Shown here one piece after another: positions 22,091 to 33,632 of a DNA stretch of 64,000 bases. The notes under the pieces were generated by a model. It worked only from the letters and a program-made list of their open reading frames with translations, was not told where the DNA came from and ran no database searches. Numbering within the stretch: position 1 is the first letter of the stretch; every line of letters starts with the position of its first letter. Source of the DNA: Phoronis australis (lineage: Eukaryota; Phoronida; Phoronidae); assembly GCA_002633005.1 (NCBI GenBank), contig NMRA01000132.1:389162-453161 (forward strand), read 5' to 3'. The translations under genes were made by a program, and so were the position numbers.

Positions 22091-24926
22091 CAATACGATC
22101 TTGGCAGGTGTGCTCCTGTTTGGGAGTCAGCATTGCTGACTTGCTGTGCGCCTCCTGGAGACCATTGCTCCCTTTAGTGGGAATGTTTAAAATAGTGACC
22201 ATCCTTTGTACCTGCCCCATACCAAGGCATCCACTTGTACTCATCAGCTGGCATTCGGGTCACTTCTAAGTATAATATGGCGTCATTAGGTCAAACTCTA
22301 AGACCATAAGATGGCAGACTTGATTCGTCGTTGTTACAGAAAGGTAAAAAGAAGGGAAATAATACATACCGTGTAAAACCACAGGTTATTCCATAACTGC
22401 CAAAAAGAATTAGGTTTAGTTAGTACTAGCTCACTGAACAAGTATTTTGCCCCCATAGTCGATATTTCTTCTGATATATGTCCATTTCCCAGAATCTAGA
22501 AGAAAATTCGACGGACATTCTGCTCTTTTTGAGCCAAACGGGGGCGCAGATCAACGCACTACGTGGCTCGTTAAAACATGTTTGCAGCATCAGTCTCGTC
22601 ACTCATGACTAAGCGTGATGAACGGTTCACTTAAAAAACACGCGATAAGTCACCGCGAGAAGTCATTTGTCGGACAGCTGAGATGAACAGAAACGTCTTT
22701 GAGTTTTTAACACAAGAAAATGCAAGAAATTGACACTAGGTTATTTAAGGGGATGCGACACAGCTTTAATTTGTCTTACTTGTTTTTGTTCATATGCTGA
22801 ATGTTGGATTTTGCCTAGTAGGCCAACTACATGTACAAATCGGTATTTTCGTTACAGGCGCCTAAACAAAGGTATCTCTGACAAAAATGTGAAATTTATA
22901 TGGGTGACTGAAAAGTCACCTCTAATTACATTAATGACTTGAATCCTTTTGATAACGGATTGATTTCGTTGCATGATGTCTGTTCTATGTTTCAACGACT
23001 TTAATTAAATTTCCTGGTTTACTAATTTCCTAATGCGCCGGCCTGAGAAAACATTATTTATTTTGAGTGCCTCAAATTTTACCTTTTAGGCTTCTACACT
23101 AAAAGTTATACCGCAAACTACATTATCCTTCATGTTTTATTTTGACAGAAAAATAACCTTCAAACAAATAAGTTAAAACCTGTTACTGCACAAATAATAC
23201 AAGACAAAATGAAAGTTACAATAAAGTCATAGACTCATTACAATTTTGAAACGGGATACGGATATTTTTTTCTGAAAATTTGGTTACACGTAACCTCAAG
23301 AAATCATACAAGCGTTGCGAGAAATACGCATGTCAGCTTCAGAAAGTCTTTATCGAATCAACAAACAAGTTTTCAACAAATACCATTAATATAACAATCT
23401 TTAACCCACAAGAAACCAGCAACAAACAAACCCAGCCCAATAGCAAATACGCGGGAAGATGGCGATCGGAAAGACCCCGCGATCCTAGACCCTCACCTTC
23501 ATTTGTAAGTGTCTCTTGATAAGGGATCAATGCTTTTCCGTACAAAGACCTGAGATACTGAAGCAATTGTTCTACAAACAATGCTTCTGGTGTGAACTTT
23601 TTGTGCACCTCAAAACTAGATGGAGTTTGTTCCCGGGTACCACTTTCAATATATACCAATCTTTGCCTCAGCAAGAAACAAAGGTAGCCCCGATAGCGCT
23701 TTTTTATAAAATGTCCCTAAAATTTTGTGTTTTTTCAATAAATTCATAAATTTCTTACTAAAATTTTAGCCAAGGTATCAGAAAGCCTGTGCACTAGTAT
23801 TCAGTAAAAATGTGCATGCATATTTATCTGTGTATCGTTACCGCCTCAGTAGGCAAGAGATTACACAAGGCCCCCACAAATACACTACTTGCTGGCTGTT
23901 CACGCTTATATTGATCTTTTGTCAAAATGTGGAAATTATAGTACAATGTGAAATTTAAGTTGTCGCGTAATCACGAAGGCGTTATGCGTCATCAATGTCT
24001 CGCTTTTCTCACAGACATGACTATGTTCAGGATGACATCACTGGTTATGCTATGTTGCAAGTATAGTGCAGAAATGGTCTTGTGCACAAGTTTTCGTCGG
24101 TATTCTTTAGATCGGGGTATTTCATTGCAGGGCACGTTTTCGCAAAATTATATGTTTTTGAATGCTAATTTCCGATTGAAACGTAGTGTTTTTAACTCCG
24201 TCTGGTGTGTTGATTATTCTGATGTTTGCGAAGTGAGTACGAATTAAAGGGTCTGGATGAAATGTTTATGCTCTTTTCACCTGTGGTAACGGTTAAATTG
24301 AAATCTCGGTCATCACTTATGGTCTGGTCGTACTACAGTCGACCTCGCTGCAAACATAATATCGCTGTCGTCGGTCACGACATGCACGCGGACACGGATA
24401 GAAGTCTCCGTTGTCGTGAAGGTAAGAAAACGCGTTGCTGCATTGGCTTCGTCAGAATTGTTGGGTTGATTCTAGAAATCATGTAGGAAAAATATCGAAT
24501 CCTCGAACTCTTCTCACGTTTATCGAGCTTTCTGCCGCCGGAGTAGCAGCCCACACGTTGAACAATGAAAACCCCAATTAAGCAAGTTCCATAAAAAATG
24601 CAAAACTGGAAATCAGATTTTGCGACCGACTGCTAGACACACGGTTGAACCACTACACTTCAACCGTAAAGTAGTCTAAGAAAACCGAATCTGTTGCGTA
24701 AAATATATGCAAGAGCTTAACAATATTTATTTTAAAAACATACCATTCACATACCATTCACATACCGTTCACATACCAGTGGGCAGTATACGAGAGACAA
24801 GTCACAAACAAACACAGTCCATAGCAAATAGACGGGAAAATGGTGACCGGAACTACTCACGACACTAGCGACGAAAAAATGAGCAAGTCACCATTACCCT
24901 TTCGGCAGTGAACAGGAGGAACCGTT
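22091..24926. other. No gene recognised; small repeats only
   Basis: An 11-bp tandem repeat (ACATACCATTC, about 3.5 units) is at 24739-24778. Related ~65-bp stretches at 23413-23480 and 24793-24858 share CAACAAACAAAC, AATAGCAAATA and CGGGAA(A/G)ATGG, so they are copies of some dispersed repeat. A 111-codon minus-strand frame at 23339-23674 overlaps the first of these and starts at TTG. It is probably repeat-derived, although AATGAAG-GTGAGG within it would be an acceptable donor. Confidence 0.4.
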
Positions 24927-26062
24927 GTGTGTCATCTCTGTCCTGGTGTCCGGCGTCCACAGCTGTATCTCCTAAATCCCTCATAGGATCTTAATGATAT
25001 TTGGCAGATGTGTTTCTATAAAGCTGACGACGGATGACGACGAATTTCGTACCGATCCGACCACCGCTGTGCCCCCTAGTAGCAATTTTATTTTTTACGG
25101 TTTCTTCTTATCTTTGGAATCCTTGGATGGATTAGGCAGATAAGTTTCTATTAAGGCGACGAGGACATTTTTCCATTTTCAGATGGCTTTGACGATTCTG
25201 AGCCCTCTAGTGGCCATTTAAAAAAAATTCGGGACAATTTCTTGGGGTCCAATTTCTATCTGCCAAACCGCTTGAAGAATCATCGATTTTGTCTTTTTTG
25301 CGTCTGCGACCGAATCTCCTTAACCCATTGAAGGAGCTATGTGAAATTTAAAAGATGTGTTCCTATGGAACCGGCGACAAACAGTAACAAGTGTCGAACT
25401 GATCCAAATACCACTGTGCCCACTAGTTGCAAAATGTTTTATACGCTTGTCTCTGTATCTTCGGGGCTTATTAATATATTTTAATGAAATTCGGAAATAG
25501 GTTTCTATTAAAGAGGCGACAACGCCTTCCCATTTTCGGGTAGATTTGGTGTTTTTTTGCGGAACCTGGTGGCCGTTTAAAAAAATTTGTGTTTGACTTT
25601 GACGTCTGCCTCTCTATCTGCCAAACCATTCGAAGGATCAGGAACTTACAGATGTGTTCGTGATGCAAAGACCTCGGCTCTGGCACACACAAGGGGCAAT
25701 TTTGCTTTTTTGCGTGTACAGCTGTAGCTCCTTAACCTTTGAAGGGTCTTTGGCAGATGTACTCCTATAAAAAAGGCAACAGATGACGTTGAGTTTCAGA
25801 CCAATTGGACTATAGTTGTGCCCCTAGCGTCATTTTTTACGTTTGTCTCTATATCTTTGGAGTTCCGTAGCTTTTTTCATGAACTTGGGCAAATAGTTGT
25901 GCATTACAGAGACAGCCCCACCTTCTCAATTCGGACGGGCTTGACACATTCTGTGTCATTAAATTGCTATTTTTATGATACTTTGAAACATCCACAGAAG
26001 CACTGCGTTTGCTGTGCTGTTGTGAGCGCATTTCAACGCTCCGCGTTGCTCTTGTTACAATT
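24927..26062 (+). repeat. ABC-unit repeat element, long diverged copy with right end (U4)
   Basis: A, B and C units recur with tags near 25076 (A), 25207 (B), 25424 (A), 25565 (B), 25690 (C) and 25823 (A). The first C unit has lost its tag. The right end, GTGAGCGCATTTCAACGC then GCGTTGCTCTTGTT, matches the right end of the copy at 4835-5665. The left hairpin is missing; only a GTCCGGCGTCC remnant is left near 24950. Confidence 0.75.
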
Positions 26063-27422
26063 TAAAGAACTTCGAATGGAGAATAAGATTACAAAACTAA
26101 ACTAGTTATTTTTCAGGGTCTTTCGATAATATAACAAACTATGCATCACGTGAATTAATTACTTTTATTTTGTGAACAAGATGATATACGCATAAGCTCG
26201 ATAAACGTTCAAAACTTTACAGTATGTTTCAGTGTATGTGCAGTTGAAACACCGAAAGGCGTCTATTTTTTATCTAAAAAATCCAAACATTGAATAAAAA
26301 TTGTTAATTGTCAATTGAGTATCTACCACTGTGCTGTTATCGTCTTTGGCAATAAATGTCCATATTTTTTCCTTTAATATAAATTGTTTTCGACTGAATT
26401 ATGCACGGTCACCTCGAGATTCGAGTCCGTTCCATTTCATAGAAAGTGTAAGTACCGCAGCAGGGGTCAGTCACAATTTGCTGAGACTAGCAATTTCAAT
26501 TTGAACTTGTAAACGCCGTCTTTACCAAAAACTTAATCATATGGCTCGGAATAGTTCCCCATCCTGTGACTAACTCCGTTTTCACGATTGTGGCAAATCA
26601 CATCGAGAAAAGGTGTCTATAAGTTGCCCACTCGCTGATGACATGCAAGCGATTAATTTTGTTTGGCGAGTAAACCAGCCAACAGAAGGATAAAGGTTAA
26701 TAGAAGTCTGCATGATATTTTCGAGTCTCTGGGGAACTCTGTGTAAAATTCGGTTTGTTTACTCTTCGTGACTCTCCAGAGCATAGATCACAGTTCGAAA
26801 ATGACGTCATGCCGACGTCGTCTGCTCAACGATTTAAAAAATACCAAAGCTTGCTGCTTGCCAGCTTACTACAAATTAATACGGTTCCCCAATGTATAAT
26901 CGCCATCATATTCTGAAAGTTTGGCTGAGATCAGTGATTTATTTTCTCAGCTGGAATCTATGTGTAGCCTATAAAACATTCAAACATCAATACATTGATC
27001 GGTCGGAAAATGTATTAACGAACCTTAGAAGCAGTCAGCGCCCTTAAAGCCGGAAAAGGCGTAGCTATTGTCGGAGCTATTTTTGTGAGCTGGCGTTATG
27101 GCCTTCTGGTGTTCTTCTTTCTACCGTTGTGAAGTGTGAAGGACATATAGCTGTCTTAGTTAGTACTCGTGCGTTCAATTCGTAACTTCAAAGGTTAACC
27201 AGTGTGTCACCGCTTATTACCCAAAATGCTCGGGGTGAGATACTGGACTGGGACTTGATCTATCGGTATCAAAGGTGTAATTTACCGACCGTGACCTGCA
27301 AGTCGATCCATCAAGTTTTTCAATGACCATTTTTGCCACCACACCCCCTCCCCCTCCAACAATTCAGTGCTATTTGTCGTTTCGTTCTGACTTTCACAAG
27401 GTGCCAACTCCTAAACGATGTG
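26063..27422. other. No gene recognised
   Basis: No supported exon or RNA gene. The last five bases (ATGTG, 27418-27422) are the target duplication of the next element. Confidence 0.5.
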
Positions 27423-27579
27423 CTGGGGCGGATCCAGGATTTTGAGTTAGGGGGGCCAGGGCAGAGTATTAGCCAGGATTTTAACCGTCAGACATTCGCA
27501 CCCCCGTACTGCCAAATGGAATCTGGGAGAATTTTAGGGGGGGCATGACCCCCTTGTCTCCCCTTTAAATCCGCCACTG
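27423..27579. mobile_element. hAT-like non-autonomous element, intact 157-bp copy, ATGTG duplication
   Basis: CTGGGGCGGATCCAGGATT at the left and TTTAAATCCGCCACTG at the right, with ATGTG directly on both sides (27418-27422 and 27580-27584). It is the cleanest uninterrupted copy in the window and serves as the reference for the nested copies at 19787 and 35096. It has no coding capacity. CAG/CTG ends fit hAT; the 5-bp duplication fits the hAT5 subgroup rather than classical 8-bp hATs. Confidence 0.88.
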
Positions 27580-27622
27580 ATGTGTGTGTGTTTTTACTTA
27601 AGATTTCATTACTGTGTTCTCT

Positions 27623-27889
27623 TTCGCGCACCCAGCACCCAGCCTATAAAATGGGGGGATCGAATTTTTGATAAAAGTGGACCTTTTACTAAGATTCGCG
27701 GGGAACGTTGAGAGCTATGAATTGTGCATTCTCCGAATTTTGGTAGTTCCTGCCTTTTTAGTGAACGTTTGTCTCGTTTTCTACTTTTTTCAGAGTTTAT
27801 GTTTCTCTGTGGCGGACCGTTTTGCCCACTTCCCCAAATTGGGGGGAGGGGGCTCGTTCGAGCCCCCCTCCCCTGGGTGCGCGCATGAA
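27623..27889 (+). mobile_element. GC-hairpin element A, complete copy
   Basis: Left end TTCGCGCACCCAG, right end CTGGGTGCGCGCATGAA: inverted terminal repeats. Directly inside the right end is a strong G/C hairpin, GGGAGGGGGCTCG and CGAGCCCCCCTCCC, at about 27841-27874. The interior (AAAGTGGACCTTTT, then CTTTTTAGTGAACGTTTGTCTCGTTTTC) matches 63412-63654 and, in reverse, 39952-40210. There is no coding capacity. The superfamily is not recognised and no clear target duplication is visible. Confidence 0.75.
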
Positions 27890-28257
27890 GAGGACACCCA
27901 ATTTTCATTTTACATCACGAACACCGATCAAAACCACCTCAGAATATACTGAAATTCAAAAAGTAATTAAGTCATTGTCTACCTTTCTTTCAGAGGACAT
28001 TCCATTTCCTACTCTTATGTTAGTCAAAGATAGGAATATCACGTGCGAGCAAGGTCAGAGGTCAGTGTTTGTTGCCCCCACCTGGACATGCACAAATATC
28101 AAGTAAGAACCTAATTTCTATTCTTACGAGCTCATACATGTGTAAGCCCGTATTGACATCACCTCTGTCCAGCGTCCGCCCATTGTGCCTTCTGAGCTCA
28201 ATGCACGTAACTTTGTATTTTGCGACCACGGGAAGGTGAACAAAAGGTTACCTTTTT

Positions 28258-29262
28258 ATGCGCCCACATATTTATATGTTGTCGCATATTGCCGTCATCT
28301 CTGTCCAGGCGTCCGGCGACCGTCGTCCGGTGTCTCGCGTCCGCAACTGTATCTCCTAAACTCCTTACAGAATCTTGATGAGATTTGGCAGACATGTTTC
28401 TATGAAGCTGACGACGGATGACTACAAATTTCAGACATCTTCAAGTACACGTGTGCCCCCTAGTGGCAATTTTAGTTTTTACGCTTACCTCTGTATCTTA
28501 GAAAGACCTCAACGGATTTTCATAAAATTGTCATTTATGCATATACTTGTGAGATGACGCTAGTCTTCCGTTTTCGGATAAATTCAACGTGTTTTGGGCC
28601 ACGTAGTGGCCATTTTTACTGTTTTCGAGTCTGTTTTTGGCGTTCACTCTTCTATCAATCAAACTACTCTAGGTATGATTTTGAAAATTGGCATATATGT
28701 TCTTACTGTGAAGAGGGTGGCTGACGATGATTTTCCGACGAATTCGACTACTGTAGCGCCTCTTAGTGGCAGTTTTGTTTGTTTTTGCGCCCATGGCTGC
28801 ATCTCCTAAATGCTGTACAGGATCTTTACTGAATTTTACTGGTGTATTTTTGTGAATTTGAAAGCAGAGTACAACGGATCGGACTATCGGTGTGCCCCCT
28901 ATTGGCATTTTTTTGGTTTTTATGTTTACCTCTGTATCTTCAAAGGTTCTCAACAGATTTTCATAAAATTTAGCAAAGAAGCATCTATTAGTATGGTGAC
29001 GCTATCCTCTGGTTTTCGATTGAATTTGAGGTATTTTGCACCACCTAGTGGCCATTTTACTATTTTCGAGTCTGTTTTTCGGCATCTGCCCCTCTGTCAA
29101 CCAAACCACTCTAAGGATGATTGTGGAAATTCGCATGTGTGTTCCTAATGTGAAGAGAAGGGCTGACGATTTTCGGACGTCTTCGACTACTGTGATGTAT
29201 CTAGTGGTCATTTTTACTATTTTTGCCCTCTGCATCTGTATTCTCTAAACTGCTCAGCAAAC
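28258..29262 (+). repeat. ABC-unit repeat element, two full ABC trimers (U5)
   Basis: Starts ATGCGCCCACATA-TTTA-TATG and a GTCCGGCG region. Six units follow, tagged at 28461 (A), 28604 (B), 28764 (C), 28900 (A), 29046 (B) and 29202 (C). Neighbour spacing is 136-160 bp, while like-to-like spacing is 439, 442 and 438 bp. This is therefore a true higher-order trimer repeat, not a simple monomer array. The right terminal repeat is missing. Confidence 0.85.
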
Positions 29263-29337
29263 ACGTATAACAATCAATCATGCTTATCGCGATCCCCTAT
29301 TGATATTTTGGGGGGTTACCCAGCTGAAATATTCACT

Positions 29338-29454
29338 GTTGCCATGGTGATCAGGTATTTTTCCAGCAAAAATCATCAACTTCAGGTTTGAGGAAGGGAC
29401 CGTTTGCTACGCTGAATTGGGTTTCGTTACCATGTGTACCGTTGCAATGGTAAC
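29338..29454. promoter_or_regulatory. Pair of X-box-like (RFX) motifs in a short direct repeat
   Basis: GTTGCCATGGTGAT (29338-29351) and GTTGCAATGGTAAC (29441-29454) fit the RFX X-box consensus GTNRCC-N-RGYAAC well. Each is followed by a similar tail ending in AGGTATTTT or AAGTATTTT, so the two are copies of one sequence about 103 bp apart. A weaker GTTACCATG lies between them. No gene is seen next to them, so a repeat origin is as likely as regulation. Confidence 0.3.
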
Positions 29455-29570
29455 TAAGTATTTTGCGCACGGCACGTAACGGCGATATTTTCAAGAATAT
29501 AAAACGTCGTTGCTCTATCATAACCAGTAAAGAAACTTGATAATCCAAAAAGGCAGTTCATGTACCCAAA

Positions 29571-29605
29571 CATGGAAATAACTTTTTTACAAAGTTATTT
29601 CCATG
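29571..29605. repeat. Perfect 15-bp palindrome with 5-nt loop
   Basis: CATGGAAATAACTTT, loop TTTAC, AAAGTTATTTCCATG. All 15 pairs are exact. It could be a cruciform, a solo transposon palindrome or a recent inverted duplication. Confidence 0.9.
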
Positions 29606-32600
29606 ATAAAAACAACATAAAATCTGCACTCACTAATGCAACAGATTTACGTAAATCAGTTACTAGAAGCAAACACTTAACGCTAGTTTGTGAACACCAG
29701 TAACACAGTTTTGAATATCAAAAATGGTTGCTAATGGCAACTAATGCAAATATACCTGTCAATTGCTTCTTTAAAACTGCATCAAACACACACGAAAGAA
29801 TGGATTAAATAACGCATATACTTATGAATTTGTCATAGGTGTACTTCAATTACCACCTTTACCTTTGGTGTAATATTAAAAATCCAATAAAGTGTTGTCA
29901 TGACTGCAAATATGCAATCAAGACAAAGTCGGTGGCATTGCTTTATAATTTTCTCATTCTTGGAAGTGGGTAGAATCTTGGGGCTCTTTGCATGTGGATA
30001 AAATCGTGGGGTTCTTTGAGTGTTTGGAAGAAAACTTGAGTATTTACAAAGATGTTTTTATAAATTATTTAAAAGTTCATAATTTGCTCATGTTTGTTAC
30101 AATTAGAAATAGTACAGTACATGGCAAATTGATAGAAAACATAAGAAAAATGGCGACTGGCCTTATATCACAACAAACGTCGTGGCTTTAAATTTAGTGC
30201 GTGTCCGTGCCCATATATTCGGGATTTCGGGATCGTTTTATTTTTCAGTGTTTCCGGAAAATGCTTTATTTTGCCTTTAATGTCATTAGCATTAAACCCG
30301 GCAGAGCAAGAGCTACCAAAGCCTAGAGTAAATTTACATAATTTTGCATAAATCTGGCTGACTCTCATATTCCTTTCAACCCCGAATCTCGACAGCATAG
30401 CAAAATGTTGTTACTAAATGCTTGAAATGTAAGCGCTCGGGGTACATGTGTACATGTTTGTTGCAACATCTGCGCTACTGTTTCAAAACACGTGACGAGG
30501 ATTTTGTTTGCGAGACGGGGGAGAGATACCGTCGTTTCCCACCGTAGGTGTGATAAAAATACCAATTGAAGATGTTTATAGTGAGAAGCAGTAACGGTTA
30601 TCGTATTGTTGTTTGTTAAAATATAATCTCGTCGCCCACATGTCCTTGTGAAAACTGGGGAATTCACTTCGCGTCACACCTTCAATTCCAGCGGCTTTCT
30701 CACACGAGAGACTTTCACATCCAAAACACGTCAAGTCTGTATTCAAAATAGCTGGTGGCGTTGGGTGCATTTATTTCATACCAGCACATTTCATGACTTA
30801 TTTGATTTGATTATCAACGAAAGACATGACTAGTCTGGTAATCAACACGAACCTGAATGAGTCGTTGGAAGGCATTACTTCACTTAACAATGCATCAAGA
30901 TAACCATGCGACCTTTTGGCGTTATACTCCTCGGCAGTTGTGTACTCGATACTCAATATAATATATAAACTTTTTTGCATTGTTCCTTCACTTGGAAATA
31001 TTTTCCAGTTACTCAATTCTCCTTGTCTCTTCTTGTTTATACAGTTCACGAAAATACCTGTCCAAATTTGTAGAAGATGAAAGCGACTTAATGACTCATT
31101 TTGATTATATTTGCTATTAATTCCACCGCATGGGTTGACTTTTTTTGCTCTTAATTTTCTAGCAAATTATCTGGTTTATTATTTGAAAAATTCTATGTGG
31201 TCTAGAAATAAATTTGAAATTTCGCCCAGTTTAGCTGGCTTAAAAACGAAAATCGAATTCTCGCTTGATTAGTATGACGTCATTTTGACGATTTGCACCC
31301 AGGCAAATGAAATTAAAATATCAAAATTAAAAACAATAATAAGTAGTCCAGATTTATGTAGCCTGAAAATTAGTAGGCACTTCGAAAATTATTACTTTGC
31401 TATACATATAGATCTTGTCAATCGTAATCATTTTCAACTCCCAAGGAGCGTACAACCGTTGTTGCAGCACACCGATTACTCCAAACATATAAGTCTGTAA
31501 ACATTTAAATGCAAAATTGCCCCGTGGTTACCTCAATCTCAAAAAATCCTAAGACCTGCAAAATCTTTGAAAATATGAATGTGACTCTGAATTTCTATTC
31601 CTATTTGTGGATGCAAGTTACGTCATAATATCTTCTGATACGTCATCACTAAACATCCGAATAGCGTTATGTTTCAATTACTAACTAAATTCACATGCAA
31701 TGCGTACATGCGCCATTTTCGAATTGCGTCACGACCCATTGTTTACAGTCAGATATCAGCATTAGGCCGTCCTTAAAATATTTTGATTTCTCTTCACCCC
31801 ACCCATATTCTTCTGAAATGGATGGGTCCGTGGGTAACATTTTCCATTTTTCATTGTCTGAGCATTTTATGCGAAATGTTCCTTTTTGTATCTGAAAAAT
31901 AAACTTGATTTTAATTTCGATTAAAATTATGCATGACTAAGGCATAGCCATCATAGTTTATGTTTACTGAAACGCTTGGACGTTGCCTTACGATATTCCA
32001 TTAGGTCGTTGACAGCGCTTTTAACATTCACATTAGCCTCTATAATTTATATAAGTTCTCTGATAATAAGAAACCGTCTGGTCACAAATCTATTTAGTTG
32101 AGTGCACTTCACAAAATTATACATTTGTCGACGTCGCAGACAAGTCATTTGAAGAATATTATCAAGCAATTTTGGATTTTCCACGAAGGACCTCCTGGTT
32201 TTGTTTATTAATTTCGTGGATACAACGACTCCAACTGCTTGTTCGACGATATTGAATTGGTTGACAAATATGGATTTGTCAGGTTCTGTTAATCACGAAG
32301 TGTTGAACATGCGACGCGCTGTTAATAAAACGTTTTGTGACAGACCCTCGTCTCTAAAATTTTCTAATTAGCAAGTTAAGCGATATTTGGCCCGGTGACG
32401 TTGTTGTTTCTCTCGAATGTTCATCAATGTTGTATTCGAAACTGATTACTGTTAATGTTGCTTAATCGATTTTCACTTACATTTGAGACGGTGGCCTAAA
32501 GGTCAAGGACATTCCTCTGCGGCTGCTTGTTCAGGCTACCCGAACTAAACGATTCACTCACTCGTAAACATGCGGATCTGTGTAACTCAGCTCACTGACT

Positions 32601-33030
32601 CCCAAACACAGCCCGCTCTTATAAAACATTGTTTACCCACCAAAAAAAAAACGCGAATCGCCGTCTCGCTTCAATAAGAATCACGTGCAAGACTCGGCGA
32701 AGAGTTCGTCAGCCGCGTTTACAGATCCCGGAGTTGTGTTTGCGCTCCACTTAAGAGATGCGTTTATAAGTCACAGTGTGAAAATTCGGACGATTTTCTA
32801 TGTTGTGGACAGGTTCTGTGGACTTCTATTTATCTTTTCGTATTTTTTTCAATAAAATTGCCTCTTGCAATAAGCCAGTGTATGGATGGAGAGGACGGTG
32901 AACTCTCATTAAAAGCCTAATCACTGTATCAAGTTTATCTGTGTGGTCACGAGATCTGAACGAAGTCCAAATGGCAACGTTTCTTAAACTATAAAGTCCT
33001 ACAACAACTAAGTAATTTGAATCCAGCCAG
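29606..33030. other. No gene recognised
   Basis: AT-rich DNA. Open frames at 30365-30667 and 30798-31049 (minus) have no recognisable domain or splice context. Nothing is supported. Confidence 0.5.
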
Positions 33031-33150
33031 CCGTTCAGTATCGCTAGGACCTCGCTAGATTACGTGAGATATTGCCGTGTTTAAGTGAGAACACATGATT
33101 TTGGCTAGATTTTAGCGAGTTCCTCGCGTAGGTCCTAGCGTTACTGAACT
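33031..33150. mobile_element. 120-bp inverted-repeat element (MITE)
   Basis: GTTCAGTATCGCTAGGACCT at the left and AGGTCCTAGCGTTACTGAAC at the right are near-perfect terminal inverted repeats about 23 bp long, each followed inward by a second weaker repeat (CTCGC / GCGAG). The inner GAGAACACATGATTTTGGCT stretch has a relative at about 818-840. Non-coding. Confidence 0.75.
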
Positions 33151-33481
33151 CTACCCAGGCGTCCGGAATTCGTCGATGAAACGCATTTAGGTACAAGTAG
33201 AAATGAAAAACATGTCTTTGTATGCAACACCGTCCTGGGGGATTCTATTCCGTTTGTAACAAGTGTTTATCGGGTTCGCACTGTCACTCAGTTTATTTTG
33301 GCTCGTGGCGTCAAAATTTGTGAGAAGGCAAGGGCCTGCCTTGATGTGACGGACACAACACTTACTGAATTGAGGGACATCCGATTTCCCGGAGTCAAAA
33401 AAATCCTTGGTTTAAAATTTGCATCATTGACGAGAACGAGTTTAAATTGTTTTCCAAATGCTTCTTATTTCTTTCCGGTAG

Positions 33482-33632
33482 AGTGAGCGGTGTGCGCATC
33501 TCCTATGGGTATCCGCCCAAGCTGAGGTCTGACAAAATGTGTGGGGACGGCAGCGGCTTAAACAACATTGCCGGACTTTGTCGAGTTTTACTTCACACCA
33601 TTGGTCTTTCGCACCAAGTTTGGACAGCTTTT
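33482..33632 (+). CDS. Candidate internal coding exon, weak VMO1-like signature
   Basis: A pyrimidine-rich acceptor (TTATTTCTTTCCGGTAG) precedes and a perfect donor (TTTT then GTAAGTATG) follows an open stretch of 151 nt. The readable frame contains GVRISYGYPP and GDGSGLNNIAGLC. The pattern G(D)DxxxLNxIxxxC recalls repeats of vitelline membrane outer layer protein 1 (VMO1), a secreted family, but this is one short match from memory of the family pattern. No neighbouring exon with matching phase can be identified. The upstream frame at 33298-33486 starts at TTG and is probably not coding. Confidence 0.3.

Noticed and set aside
23339-23674. 111-codon minus-strand frame with a hydrophobic end, as a membrane protein
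   Set aside because: It overlaps a dispersed repeat with a second copy near 24793, begins at TTG, and has no known domain.
24600-24660. Possible tRNA-like segment on the minus strand (GTGTAGTGGTTCAACC, then GGTCGCAAAATC)
   Set aside because: The A box is acceptable but the B box lacks the TTCGA core, and no stems form.
33298-33486. 62-codon plus-strand frame before the candidate exon at 33482
   Set aside because: Begins at TTG and covers the pyrimidine-rich acceptor region, so it is probably intron.
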